DNA of 64,000 bases from JACVRW01 sp963825345 (GCA_963825345.1 CAWGSQ010000002.1:62001-126000), one strand, 5' to 3'; shown: positions 37,580 through 46,584, numbered from the stretch's first letter. Numbers and translations: made by a program. The notes: generated from the letters alone by a model not told the origin.

Positions 37580-38370
37580 GCGAGCAGCTTCCTTTCCTCG
37601 AGCCAGGCCACGACCTTCTCGACGGTCTCGTTCGTGTCCTCGTCCTCGATGATCTCGCCGGACTCCTTCTCGGGCGGCGGGTTGATCGCGAGGACCTCGG
37701 TGCGGGAGCCCTGCTCGCCGACCCTGTCGGCCTCGATCCCGACGTCGCCGGCGGACTTGGTGTCTCGCGGCTTCTTCTTGGCGCCCATGATCGCCTTCAG
37801 CGACGGGTAGCGCGGCTCGTTGATGGCGTCACCGACCGAGATCACGGCCGGCAGCTCCACCTCGACGGTGTCGTAGCCGTACTCGGCCTGGCGCTCGCAG
37901 CGCAGCTTGCCGCCCTCGACGTCGAGCTTGATCACCTGGGTGAGCGACGGCATCTTCAGGTGGTCGGCCACCACAGCGCCGATCGTGTAGCACTCGCCGT
38001 CAGCCGACTGCTGGCCAAGCAGGACGAGGTCGGGCGACTCGGACTCGAGCACCCGTGCGAGCGCGTAGCCGGTGGCGGCAACGTCGGAGCCGGCCAGCGA
38101 CTCGTCGGTCAGGTGGACCGAGCGGTCGGCGCCCAGGGCCACGGCCTTGTTCAGCGTGCGGCCGGCCTCGGATGGGGCCATCGTCACGGCGACGATCTCG
38201 TCGACCTCCACAGCTCCGCCCTCGCGAATCTGCATGGCGGCCTCGATCGCGTGGGTGTCGAACTGGTTGAGCGTTGTCTCGCCCGAGCGGTCGAGGCGCT
38301 TGGAATTCGAGTCCATGCGCTTCTCGACTGCAGCGTCGGGGACCTCTTTTACGAGGACGCAGATCTTCAC
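37576..38370 (-). CDS. etfB: Electron transfer flavoprotein beta subunit
   Basis: 264 residues beginning MKICVLVKEVPDAAVEKRMD. AMP/FAD-binding segments DTHAIEAAMQIREGG, DRSVHLTDESLAGSDVAATGYALARVL, LGQQSADGECYTIGAVVADHL and the C-terminal PAVISVGDAINEPRYPSLKAIMGAKKKP are typical of the beta subunit. It is the promoter-proximal gene of etfB-etfA-ETF-QO, about 67 bp downstream of the B12-binding mutase subunit. Confidence 0.98.
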   Translation of the reverse strand: MKICVLVKEVPDAAVEKRMDSNSKRLDRSGETTLNQFDTHAIEAAMQIREGGAVEVDEIVAVTMAPSEAGRTLNKAVALGADRSVHLTDESLAGSDVAATGYALARVLESESPDLVLLGQQSADGECYTIGAVVADHLKMPSLTQVIKLDVEGGKLRCERQAEYGYDTVEVELPAVISVGDAINEPRYPSLKAIMGAKKKPRDTKSAGDVGIEADRVGEQGSRTEVLAINPPPEKESGEIIEDEDTNETVEKVVAWLEERKLLA

Positions 38371-38437
38371 GGAAAGCTTCTCCTTCGGTTCCTGAGCGGG
38401 TCGGCGGCGCGCACGGCCCGCGGGCGGCGCAGTTTAC

Positions 38438-38845
38438 CTACCCGGTTGACTGATGAGTCAATCGGCGAAGCGTGTCGATGATTCCCTGCACAGGGGACCC
38501 GGGCGTGAACACCTCGGCCACGCCCAGCTGCTTCAGCTCCTCGATGTCGTCGTTCGGGATGGTCCCTCCCACCACCAGAACGACGTCCTCGGCACCCTCG
38601 TCCTTCAGCAGGGAGGCGATCCGCGGCACGAGCGTCATGTGCGCCCCGGAGAGGATCGAGAGGCCGACGGCGTCGGCATCCTCCTGGAGTACGGTCTCCA
38701 CGATCTGCTCGGGGGTCTGGTGGAGGCCCGTGTAGATGACCTCCATGCCGGCGTCGCGCAGCGCGCGGGCGATGATCTTGGCGCCGCGGTCGTGGCCGTC
38801 CAGGCCCGGCTTGGCGACGACTACGCGGATCTTCCGGCTCGACAC
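38438..38845 (-). CDS. B12-binding subunit of acyl-CoA mutase
   Basis: 135 residues from GTG 38845 (MSSRKIRVVVAKPGLDGHDRGAK). The cobalamin lower-ligand motif DxHxxG (DGHDRG), SxL (GLSILSGAH) and GG (VVGGTIPNDD) are present, so it is the small cobalamin-binding subunit of a methylmalonyl- or isobutyryl-CoA mutase. Its large subunit is encoded 3 kb away at 41844-43502. Together they form the split type of mutase rather than the single-chain form. It lies just upstream of etfB. Confidence 0.95.
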   Translation of the reverse strand: MSSRKIRVVVAKPGLDGHDRGAKIIARALRDAGMEVIYTGLHQTPEQIVETVLQEDADAVGLSILSGAHMTLVPRIASLLKDEGAEDVVLVVGGTIPNDDIEELKQLGVAEVFTPGSPVQGIIDTLRRLTHQSTG

Positions 38846-38855
38846 CGGCCGGAAG

Positions 38856-39662
38856 CTACCAGCCGATGCGACCGGCGGGGCGCGGCTGCTCCGCGCGGGC
38901 GCGGCGGTGCGCAGCCACGCCGAGCAGGAGCATGAGGGCGCCCAGCACCAGCAACGCACCGGAGTCGGCGCCCGTGCTCGGCAGGGACGGTCCGCCGTCG
39001 CTCTGAGCGGCCTCGGCTCCGGACGAGTCGCCGCCGGTCGTGCCGCCGCCGGCGCCCGTGTCTCCGGTGCTCGAGTCGGGCGTGTCGCCTCCGGTCTGCG
39101 AAGCCTGCACCACGATCGTGCCGTGCATGTTCGGGTGCGGAGTGCAGATGTACGAGAACGTGCCGGCGTCGTTGAAGGTGTGCGAGCGGCTCTGCCCGGC
39201 GGGGAAGATCCCCGTGTCGAAGCTGCCGTCGGGCGCCGTGGCCGAGTGCGGGGTCGGCCCGTTGTTCGTCCAGGTGACCGTGTCGCCCTGGTTGATGGTG
39301 ATCTGCGCGGGCGTGAACTGGAAGTCCGCAATCGCCACGGAGCCGCTCGCGGCCGCGTTGGCGCCTGGCTTCTGCTTGCGCTCGCGGGCGGGCTGCTCGG
39401 CCGGGGCCGGTGCGGCTGCCTGCTCGGGTGCCGCCGCCGGCTGCTCGGGCGCGGGTGCCGCCGGCTCGGGCGCCGGGGCCGGCTCTTCCGGCACAGGCAC
39501 GGGCTCGGGCGGCGCAGTCGTGGTCTCGCCCGCGGGCGCCGTCTCGGCGGCGGGCGTCTCCGAAGCCGCCGGATCGGCATCCTCGGATGCGAACAGCGCG
39601 CTTGGAACCACGAGCGCCGCGATCAGGGCGTAGACCGCAGCCAGCAGGGCGAGGTGCTTCAT
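38856..39662 (-). CDS. Cell-wall-anchored cupredoxin (LPSTG)
   Basis: 268 residues: signal peptide (LLAAVYALIAALVVPSALFA), a proline/alanine/glutamate-rich linker (residues about 30-100, many PAPEP units), a plastocyanin-like domain (GSVAIADFQFTPAQITINQGDTVTWTN, about 107-187) and a C-terminal sorting signal LPSTG (227-231), hydrophobic helix and RRARAEQPR tail. The type 1 copper ligands are His139, Cys173, His176 and Met179 (PTPHSA, YICTPHPNMHG). It should be a surface-held electron carrier, plausibly for respiration or copper handling. Sortase cannot be seen here. Confidence 0.88.
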   Translation of the reverse strand: MKHLALLAAVYALIAALVVPSALFASEDADPAASETPAAETAPAGETTTAPPEPVPVPEEPAPAPEPAAPAPEQPAAAPEQAAAPAPAEQPARERKQKPGANAAASGSVAIADFQFTPAQITINQGDTVTWTNNGPTPHSATAPDGSFDTGIFPAGQSRSHTFNDAGTFSYICTPHPNMHGTIVVQASQTGGDTPDSSTGDTGAGGGTTGGDSSGAEAAQSDGGPSLPSTGADSGALLVLGALMLLLGVAAHRRARAEQPRPAGRIGW

Positions 39663-39712
39663 CGACGGCGGACCCTAGTCGGTCTCAGACCGGGGCGCCA
39701 GCGCATTCGCGC

Positions 39713-41764
39713 CTAGCGATTGCCGCCCTTGCCGTGGCCCTTGTCCTTGTCCTTGTCCTTGTCCTTGCCCTTGTCCTTGCCCTTGTCCTTGTCGCGGCCC
39801 TTGCCGCGACCTTCGAACTTGACGTCCACGCGGTGGACCGTGCCGTCGTCGAGCTTCAGAACGAACTGGCGGCAGCCGCCAGCCCAGTTCTTCTCGGTCT
39901 TCCAGACGAACATGTACGTCCAGCCGCCGCGCTTGGACGCGTGCACCGAGCGCTTCGTCCAGGAGCCGGCCGCCTTCTCGGAGCCGGCCGCCTCGGCGCC
40001 CCCGCTGCAGGACACGGGCGCGACCTTCGGGTAGCCGGCGGCGACAGGAACAGGGCCCCTGTATGACCCGAGCGAGAACCGCACCGGCACGGGCAGACCC
40101 GCCTTCCAGCGGTTCACCCGCGGCGGGTTCACGAGCGGCCAGAGGAAGCCGTCGAAGTCGTAGACGACGCTGTAGGAGACGGTCTGCGTCGTGGCGTTGC
40201 CGGCGTTGTCGCTGGTACGCACCGTGAACGTCTTCGCGCCCACGCGCGAGGTGTCGAGACGGGCGCCCACCGGCAGCGTCCCCTCGCAGGTGGCCACGCC
40301 GGAGCCGTTCGGCTCGTCGGCGCAGCTGTAGCCGGCGAGCACCTTCTGGCCGAGCGTGTACACCGCGCCGTTGGCCGGGCTCGTGAAGGCGATACTCGGG
40401 GCGGTCCCGTCCGCGACGGAGTAGGTGACGCTCTTCGTGGCGGGGTTGCCGGCGTTGTCGGTGGCGTTCACCGTGAAGGTCTTCTCGCCAGCCGAGCCGG
40501 TGTCGAGCGGCGCGCCGTTGGCCACGCTGCCGACGCAGCTGGCGACGCCGGAGCCGTCATCAGAGCACGAGTAGTCCGCGGCCACCTGCTCGCCGACCCT
40601 GTAGACCGCTCCCGGCGCGGGCGTGGTCACCACGATGCTCGGCGCCCCGGTGTCCACGACCGTGTAGTTCACGCTCTTCGACTCGGTGTTGCCCGCGTGG
40701 TCGCTGGCGTTCACCGTGAAGGTCTTTTGGCCGAGCGAGCCGGTGTCCACGGCTGCGCCCTGGGCCACGCTCCCATCGCACGAGTCGAGACCGGATCCGT
40801 CTGGCTCGTCGGCGCAGACGTAGTCGGCGAGCACCTGCGCGCCGAGCTCATAGGTGGCGTCCTCTGCCGGCGTCGTGATGCTGACCGTCGGTGACGTCTC
40901 GTCCACCACCGTCACCGTGTTTTCGACGACGGTCTGGTTGCCCGCATGGTCGCGTGCCGTCACCGTCACGGTCACGTCGCCGAGCTGGCTCGTGTCGAGC
41001 AGCGCGCCATCGGCCACGCTGCCGACGCACGACGCGAGACCCGAGCCGCCGGTGTCATCGCAGCCGAAGTCCACGACGAGAGGGGCGTCCTGCTTTACGT
41101 GCGAGCCGTCAGCGGGACTGCGGAGGTCCACGGTCGGCGGGACCATGTCGCAGCCCATGGTGCCCGTCACGGTGATCCGGTAGTTCCCGGGCGGGCCACG
41201 GCTGGAGCCGGTCCAGCTGACGATCGGCTCGCCTGCGCCCACTCCGGCCGCGGGCACGACCATGTCCGGGTAGAGGCTCGTGCTGAACAGGTCGGGGAAG
41301 ATCTCGCCCGCATCGCTCAGCGGATCGTTGTTGAACGAGCTGAGCGCGAGGTAGTACACGCCGGACCCGGTGGGCGAGAACTGGTGGTTGCTCGGAAGCC
41401 GCGAGTTGCGCACGCCCAGGGCGAGGTCGTCGTTCGAGTAGACGCCGAGGCCGTTCCCGTCAAAGAGGAAGAGCTGAAAGTCGAGCGGCGGTGAGCCGAC
41501 GCTGGCGGTGGTGGCCGAGAAGGACGCGCCGTCCGTGAGGCACACCCGGTACACATCCACGTCCCCGCCGCCCGTGAAGCTGCCGAGGATCGACGTAACG
41601 GCGCCGGACCCGAGGTCCTGCGAAGTCGATGGCAGATCGCCAGCATCGCCGCTTTCGGAAGCGGCGAACGCGCCGGGCGCGAGCCCGAGCAAAATGGCGA
41701 CTGCAACTGCTGTAACGGCGATTCGGGTGAAACGGGGTGTCACGGGTTTCCTTTCCCGCGGCAC
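39713..41764 (-). CDS. Secreted multi-repeat Ig-like surface protein
   Basis: 683 residues: signal peptide, an N-terminal prepeptidase-C-like domain (VDVYRVCLTDGASFSATTAS, YYLALSSFNND), four tandem Ig-like repeats of about 85 residues starting PPTVDLRSPADG, SPTVSITTPAED, APSIVVTTPAPG and APSIAFTSPANG, each with two cysteines (YSCSDDGSGVASCVGSV type) and an NATDNAGN-like end, then a domain containing VNRWKAGLPVPVRFSLG and SCSG...GCRQFVLKL, and a terminal run of KDKGKDKGKD units. It is probably a surface protein; no enzymatic domain is seen. The lysine/aspartate tail is unusual. Confidence 0.85.
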   Translation of the reverse strand: MPRERKPVTPRFTRIAVTAVAVAILLGLAPGAFAASESGDAGDLPSTSQDLGSGAVTSILGSFTGGGDVDVYRVCLTDGASFSATTASVGSPPLDFQLFLFDGNGLGVYSNDDLALGVRNSRLPSNHQFSPTGSGVYYLALSSFNNDPLSDAGEIFPDLFSTSLYPDMVVPAAGVGAGEPIVSWTGSSRGPPGNYRITVTGTMGCDMVPPTVDLRSPADGSHVKQDAPLVVDFGCDDTGGSGLASCVGSVADGALLDTSQLGDVTVTVTARDHAGNQTVVENTVTVVDETSPTVSITTPAEDATYELGAQVLADYVCADEPDGSGLDSCDGSVAQGAAVDTGSLGQKTFTVNASDHAGNTESKSVNYTVVDTGAPSIVVTTPAPGAVYRVGEQVAADYSCSDDGSGVASCVGSVANGAPLDTGSAGEKTFTVNATDNAGNPATKSVTYSVADGTAPSIAFTSPANGAVYTLGQKVLAGYSCADEPNGSGVATCEGTLPVGARLDTSRVGAKTFTVRTSDNAGNATTQTVSYSVVYDFDGFLWPLVNPPRVNRWKAGLPVPVRFSLGSYRGPVPVAAGYPKVAPVSCSGGAEAAGSEKAAGSWTKRSVHASKRGGWTYMFVWKTEKNWAGGCRQFVLKLDDGTVHRVDVKFEGRGKGRDKDKGKDKGKDKDKDKDKGHGKGGNR

Positions 41765-41843
41765 GGAGGGAACTGCTGTCTGAATCGGCCGTTTGGGGCC
41801 CGTCCGTTAGGGGCTATTCGTCCGGCTGGACGCCGAAAAGGCT

Positions 41844-43502
41844 CTAAAAGACGGGAGTTTCGGTGTAGGTCCCGAAAACCTGCTGCAACGACTGCACGAT
41901 CTCACCCTCTGTCGCGTGCGCCCGGGCGCACTCGAGCAGGGGGTCCATCAGGTTCCGGTCGCCCGCCGCGGCGTCCCTGAGCTCGGCAAGGGTGGTCTCC
42001 ACGGCGGCCCCCTCGCGCTGCCCGCGCACGGCCTGAACGCGGCCGATCTGCTTGCGCTCGAGCTCGGCCGGGATGCGCAGGATCTCGAGCTGGCGCTCGT
42101 CCTCCTGCTGATAGCGGTTCACGCCCACGATCACGCGCTCGCCGCGCTCGATCTCCTCCTGGAGGCGGAAGCTCGCATCCGCTATCTCGCGCTGGGGGTA
42201 GCTCTGCTTGATCGCCTCGACCATGCCGCCCAGCTCGTCGATCTTCGAGAACTCGGCATAGGCCGCCTCCTCCATGCGGTCCGTGAGCGCCTCCACGAAG
42301 TAGGAGCCGCCGAGCGGGTCGATCGTGTTGGTCACGCCGGTCTCGTGGGCGATCACCTGCTGCGTCCGCAGCGCCACGTGCACGGCCTCCTCGCTCGGAA
42401 GCGCAAGTGCCTCGTCGTAGGAGTTCGTGTGCAGCGACTGGGTTCCGCCGAGCACGGCCGAGAGGGCCTCGGTGGCCGTGCGCACGATGTTGTTGAGCGG
42501 CTGCTGGGCGGTGAGTGACACGCCGGCGGTCTGGGTGTGGAAGCGCATCAGGAGCGAGCGCTCGTCGCGCGCGCCGTAGGTGTCGCGCAGCTCGCGCGCC
42601 CAGATCCGGCGCGCCGCCCGGTACTTGGCGATCTCCTCGAAGAAGTCGATGTGCGCGTTGAAGAAGAAGCTCAGGCGCGGCGCGAACTCGTCCACGTCGA
42701 GGCCGCGCTCGATGGCCAGCTCGACATAGGTGAAGCCGTCCTTCAGCGTGAACGCAAGCTCCTGCTGCGCGGTCGAGCCGGCCTCGCGGATGTGGTAGCC
42801 GGAGATCGAGACCGGGTGCCAGCGCGGCATCCGCCTGGCGCAGAACTCGATCATGTCGGTCACGAGCCGCATCGCCGGATCGACCGGGAAGCACCATTCC
42901 TTCTGGGCGATGTACTCCTTAAGGATGTCGGTCTGAATCGTGCCCGCCAGCCGTTCGGGCCCGATGCCCTGCCGCTCGGCGGCCACCACGTAGAACGCCA
43001 GCATCACCGCCGCCGGCGCGTTGATGGTCATCGAGGTCGAGACCTCGCCCATGTCGATTCCGGCGAACAGGGTTTCCATGTCGTCGAGCGTGTCGATCGC
43101 CACGCCCTCGCGACCCACCTCGCCCTCCGAGCGGAAGTGGTCGGAGTCGTGACCCATGAGCGACGGCATGTCGAAGGCGGTCGACAGTCCCGTCTGCCCG
43201 TGGTCGAGCAGGTAGCGGAAGCGCTCGTTCGTCTCCTCGGCCGTCCCAAACCCGGCGAACTGGCGCATCGTCCAGAGCCGCCCGCGATACATCGACGGGT
43301 ACACACCACGCGTGAACGGATACTCGCCGGGGAAGCCGATCCCCTCGAGCGGGCCCACGTCCTCCTGCGTGTAGAGCGGCGCCACCGGCTCGCCGCTCAG
43401 GGTGGTGAACAGGGCATCGCGCTCCGGCGTGCGCTCAAAGCGCTCGCGAAACCAGCGCTCGGCGTCGGTCATTGCATGAGGCTCGACAGCCATCGGCATC
43501 AC
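41844..43502 (-). CDS. Large subunit of isobutyryl-/methylmalonyl-CoA mutase
   Basis: 552 residues of the mutase TIM barrel, lacking the cobalamin domain, which is supplied by the small protein at 38.4 kb. Family motifs: MYRGRLWTMRQFAGFGTAEETNERF, TGLSTAFDMPSLMGHDSD, GTIQTDILKEYIAQKEWCFP, and YHIREAGSTAQQELAFTL. The two residues that set substrate choice in characterised enzymes are Phe82 (RQFAGF; Tyr in methylmalonyl-CoA mutase) and Gln200 (EYIAQKEW; Arg in methylmalonyl-CoA mutase), which is the isobutyryl-CoA mutase pair. The call as an ICM is therefore favoured but inferential. Confidence 0.93.
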   Translation of the reverse strand: MMPMAVEPHAMTDAERWFRERFERTPERDALFTTLSGEPVAPLYTQEDVGPLEGIGFPGEYPFTRGVYPSMYRGRLWTMRQFAGFGTAEETNERFRYLLDHGQTGLSTAFDMPSLMGHDSDHFRSEGEVGREGVAIDTLDDMETLFAGIDMGEVSTSMTINAPAAVMLAFYVVAAERQGIGPERLAGTIQTDILKEYIAQKEWCFPVDPAMRLVTDMIEFCARRMPRWHPVSISGYHIREAGSTAQQELAFTLKDGFTYVELAIERGLDVDEFAPRLSFFFNAHIDFFEEIAKYRAARRIWARELRDTYGARDERSLLMRFHTQTAGVSLTAQQPLNNIVRTATEALSAVLGGTQSLHTNSYDEALALPSEEAVHVALRTQQVIAHETGVTNTIDPLGGSYFVEALTDRMEEAAYAEFSKIDELGGMVEAIKQSYPQREIADASFRLQEEIERGERVIVGVNRYQQEDERQLEILRIPAELERKQIGRVQAVRGQREGAAVETTLAELRDAAAGDRNLMDPLLECARAHATEGEIVQSLQQVFGTYTETPVF

Positions 43503-43558
43503 AGTCTAGGTGCCCCATAACCAACGAACCTCGGCGCGGCTCGTGCGTTGCAACCACC

Positions 43559-44197
43559 ATGAAGCGCACTCTCGCCATCTCCGCGGCCGCGCTGGCCGCC
43601 CTCGTCGCGCCGTCCGCACAAGGCGCCCCACCCCCGCAAACGCTCACCATGAGCGCGAGCGCCACCACCGTGAAGTTCGGCGGCACGGTGACGCTGTCCG
43701 GGAAGCTGGCCGGCGGGAAGTTCGCAGGCAAGAACGTGACCGTGCGCCAGGACCCGTTCCCGATCGACGGGTTCGCGAATGCGGGGAGCGCCACCACCAA
43801 CGCGACCGGCGACTGGGCGCTCGGACTGAAGCCGACCGCGAACACGCGCTACCAGGCTCGCGCCGGGAAGGCCGACAGCGCGGCCGTTGACGTGATGGTC
43901 CGCCCCGCAATCTCGCTCAAGCTCGGTGACCGCACGCCGAAGCGCGGACAGCGCGTGCGCTTCTCGGGCACCCTCTGCCCCGAGCACGACGGCGTGGCGA
44001 TCGAGCTCCAGCGGCGCACCGCGAGTGGCTGGAAGACGGTCGCGAAGCCCGTGCTCGCCGACGTGGCGGGCGCCACCTGCTCTTCATACGCGAAGCGTCT
44101 GCGCGTGCGCCGCAACAGCGCTTACCGGACTCGCTTCGGGGGGGATGCCGACCACGTGGTCGGCACCAGCCGCGTGCGCCGCGCCGCGGTGCACTAG
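43559..44197 (+). CDS. Secreted Ig-like basic protein
   Basis: 212 residues from ATG 43559: signal peptide (MKRTLAISAAALAALVAPSAQG), two beta-sandwich-like repeats (LTMSASATTVKFGGTVTLSGKL and SLKLGDRTPKRGQRVRFSGTL) and an arginine/lysine-rich C-terminus (SYAKRLRVRRNSAYRTRFGGDADHVVGTSRVRRAAVH). The repeated VTLSG/VRFSG strands resemble bacterial Ig-like surface modules. Two cysteines (LCPEHD, TCSSYAK) could form a disulphide. No function can be assigned. Its TAG stop is shared with the convergent HAD gene in a single CTAG. Confidence 0.8.
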   Translation: MKRTLAISAAALAALVAPSAQGAPPPQTLTMSASATTVKFGGTVTLSGKLAGGKFAGKNVTVRQDPFPIDGFANAGSATTNATGDWALGLKPTANTRYQARAGKADSAAVDVMVRPAISLKLGDRTPKRGQRVRFSGTLCPEHDGVAIELQRRTASGWKTVAKPVLADVAGATCSSYAKRLRVRRNSAYRTRFGGDADHVVGTSRVRRAAVH

Positions 44198-44994
44198 CGG
44201 CGTCGCAGGGCTCGGCGTCCGCGCAGCCCGCGCGGGCGCCGGGCTCGCGCGGCCACGTAGCCGCCCCCGCCGCCCACGAGCGCCACGCTCGCCACGGCCG
44301 ATGCCCAGCGCAGCCGCCGGCCGAGCTTGTCGAAGCGCATGATCCGCCAGCCCTCCGCGCGAGCAACGCGCTCGAGCTCGCGGTCGGGGTTCACGGCCAC
44401 CGGGTGCCCGACCGCCCGCATCATCGGGAGGTCGGACTCCGAGTCCGAGTACGCGTACGACTCTGCGAGGTCGATGCCCTCGCGCGCGGCCAGCTCGCGG
44501 ATCGCCTCCGCCTTGCCCTCGCGGTAGGTGAACGGGCCGGCGGGCCTCCCTGTATAGACGCCGTCGCGCACCTCGCTGCGCATCCCGATGCCGCCGTCCA
44601 GCACGAGCACGTGAGCGAGCACGTCGGCCAGCTCCTGCGACGCGGCCGTGACGATGTACACCGCCCGCCCCGCGTCCTGGTGCGCGTAGGCCTCGTCGAG
44701 CACCTCGCGGTAGATCAGCGGCAGGATCCCGGCGAGCACGTCGGGGCCGAGCCGCGCGAGGTCGACCGTGCGCTGGCCGGTGATCGAGTCGAGGATGCGC
44801 TGGCGTAGCTCGTCGGTGCCGGCATCGGTCGAGCCGTTCAGGCGGAACTTGACGTTCGCCCACGCGTCGCGCGCGATCTGACGTCGCGTGACCATCCCGT
44901 GCTTGTAGGCCGCGCGCCCGAAGTGGATCGCGCTGGAGCCCTCGATGAGGGTCTTGTCGAGGTCGAAGAAGGCTGCTCCCGGCACGCGTCCCAC
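44194..44994 (-). CDS. HAD-IB family phosphatase with C-terminal membrane helix
   Basis: About 266 residues from GTG 44994. HAD motif I is AAFFDLDKTLIEGSSA, motif II lies in AVYIVTAASQELA, the Lys motif in TYREGKAEAI and motif IV in SYAYSDSESDLPMMRAVG, matching the SerB-like HAD-IB subgroup often described as phosphoserine phosphatase-like or lysophosphatidate phosphatase-like. The C-terminal WASAVASVALVGGGGGYVAA is hydrophobic, followed by RARRPRGLRGRRALRRR, so it may anchor to the membrane. GTG 44994 is divergent from the SnoaL-like gene, with the palindrome ACACTAGTGT between their starts. Confidence 0.9.
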   Translation of the reverse strand: MGRVPGAAFFDLDKTLIEGSSAIHFGRAAYKHGMVTRRQIARDAWANVKFRLNGSTDAGTDELRQRILDSITGQRTVDLARLGPDVLAGILPLIYREVLDEAYAHQDAGRAVYIVTAASQELADVLAHVLVLDGGIGMRSEVRDGVYTGRPAGPFTYREGKAEAIRELAAREGIDLAESYAYSDSESDLPMMRAVGHPVAVNPDRELERVARAEGWRIMRFDKLGRRLRWASAVASVALVGGGGGYVAARARRPRGLRGRRALRRR

Positions 44995-45010
44995 ACTAGT
45001 GTCGGCTGCC

Positions 45011-45403
45011 GTGGACCCCGAGCTCGAGCGCATGATTCGCGATGCCTACGCGGCATTCGCCGAGGGCGACGTCGAGAGCCTGCGCAGCTTCTGGCACGAG
45101 GACGCGATCTACGTGAACCCGCCCTACGCCATGGAGGGCGGCACGCGCGAGGGCCGCGACGCGGTCGTCGAGATCTGGAACGGGCTCCACAGCCTGTTCG
45201 AGTACGACGCGGTCGATGTTCAGGAGGTCACCGAGGGCCCGGGCGGCGTGCTCGTGGTCGTGCGCTACCGGGGCCGCGGCAAGGCGAGCGGAGCGCCCGT
45301 TGACGTGCCGATGGCGCACGTCATCGAGATCCGCGACGGCCGCGTGGCGCGGCTCGCGTGGTACGGGACACGCGCCGAGGCGGCCGAGGCCGCCGGGCTC
45401 TAG
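45011..45403 (+). CDS. SnoaL-like/NTF2-fold protein
   Basis: 130 residues from GTG 45011 (MDPELERMIRDAYAAFAEGDVESL), with the typical helix-helix-strand start, DAIYVNPPYAMEGGTREGRDAVVEIW, and DVPMAHVIEIRDGRVARLAWYGT. The GTG at 44999 is an alternative. A TAGTGT sequence 8 bases upstream could be a -10 element for a leaderless start. It is divergent from the HAD phosphatase and shares its stop (CTAG) with the convergent thiolase. Function within the SnoaL group is not predictable. Confidence 0.85.
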   Translation: MDPELERMIRDAYAAFAEGDVESLRSFWHEDAIYVNPPYAMEGGTREGRDAVVEIWNGLHSLFEYDAVDVQEVTEGPGGVLVVVRYRGRGKASGAPVDVPMAHVIEIRDGRVARLAWYGTRAEAAEAAGL

Positions 45404-46584
45404 CTGCCGTTCACCTCGACGATGACGGCGTCGCCCTGGCCGCCTCCGGAGCAGATCGCCGCGCAGCCCATCCCGCCGCCGCGGCGGCGCAGCTCGTGCA
45501 CGAGCGTCATCAGGATGCGGGCGCCGCTCGCCCCGATCGGGTGGCCGAGCGCGATCGCGCCGCCGTTCACGTTCACCTTCGACTCGTCCACACCGAGCAT
45601 GCGCATCGAGTTGAGCGCCACCGAGGCGAACGCCTCGTTGATCTCGAACAGGTCGATGTCGTCGACCGACAGCCCGGCCTTCTCGAGCGCCTTGGTGGTG
45701 GCGTTGGCGGGGGTGCGCGCGAGGTAGGGGAACTCGTCCGCGACCGCCGCCTGGGCGACGATCGTGGCGAGCGCCGTGCGCCCGTTGCTCTGCGCCCACT
45801 CGTCCGACGACAGCACGAGCGCGCCCGCCCCGTCGTTCACACCAGGTGCGTTTCCGGCCGTGTGCGCGCCGTCCTTGTGGAACGCGCCGCGCAGCTTGGA
45901 GAGCGACTCGAGGCTGCTCTCGCGCCGAGGCGCCTCGTCGACCTCGACGGTCGTGTCGCCCTTCTTCGAGCTGATGGTGACCGGCGTGATCTCCTCCGGT
46001 AGGCGACCCTCGTCGGTGGCCTGGATGGCCAGCTCGTGCGAGCGCAGCGCGAACTTGTCCATGTCGGCGCGCGTGATCTCGAGCTCCTCGCCGACCTCGT
46101 CCGCCTCCTCGCCCATGCCCTTGCCGCTGAACGGGTTCGTGAGCCCGTCGTGCATCATGGAGTCGAGCGCCTTGGCGTCGCCCATCCGGTAGCCGAAGCG
46201 CGCCTGCGTGAGCAGATAGGGCGCATTCGACATCGACTCCATGCCGCCGGCCACGGCCACCTCGAGGTCGCCAGCCCGGACCGCCTGGTCGACGATGCCG
46301 GCCGAGCGCAGCCCGGAGGCGCAGACCTTGTTCACGGTCTCGGAGGAGACCTCCTTCGGGATTCCGCCCTTGATCTGAGCCTGGCGGCTCGGGATCTGGC
46401 CCTGCCCGGCCTGGAGGACCTGGCCGAAGACCACGTGCTGCACCTGATCCGGCGCAACCTCGGCGCGCTCGAGCGCTGCCGCTATGGCGGTGCCGCCGAG
46501 CTCTGTGGCGTCGAGCGGGGCAAGCGCGCCGCCCATCTTCCCGAACGGCGTCCGCGCGGCGCCGAGTATCACGGTCTTAGGCAT
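45400..46584 (-). CDS. Acetyl-CoA acetyltransferase (thiolase)
   Basis: 394 residues from ATG 46584 (MPKTVILGAARTPFGKMGGAL). Catalytic cysteine VNKVCASGLRSAG near 88, VAGGMESMSNAPYLL, EINEAFASVAL, GGAIALGHPIGASGAR with catalytic His, and CAAICSGGGQG with the second Cys complete the degradative/biosynthetic type II thiolase set. It interconverts two acetyl-CoA and acetoacetyl-CoA or cleaves 3-ketoacyl-CoA. It sits between secreted-protein genes, not in a fatty acid operon, but the ETF and mutase genes of the same metabolic theme are nearby. Confidence 0.96.
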   Translation of the reverse strand: MPKTVILGAARTPFGKMGGALAPLDATELGGTAIAAALERAEVAPDQVQHVVFGQVLQAGQGQIPSRQAQIKGGIPKEVSSETVNKVCASGLRSAGIVDQAVRAGDLEVAVAGGMESMSNAPYLLTQARFGYRMGDAKALDSMMHDGLTNPFSGKGMGEEADEVGEELEITRADMDKFALRSHELAIQATDEGRLPEEITPVTISSKKGDTTVEVDEAPRRESSLESLSKLRGAFHKDGAHTAGNAPGVNDGAGALVLSSDEWAQSNGRTALATIVAQAAVADEFPYLARTPANATTKALEKAGLSVDDIDLFEINEAFASVALNSMRMLGVDESKVNVNGGAIALGHPIGASGARILMTLVHELRRRGGGMGCAAICSGGGQGDAVIVEVNGS

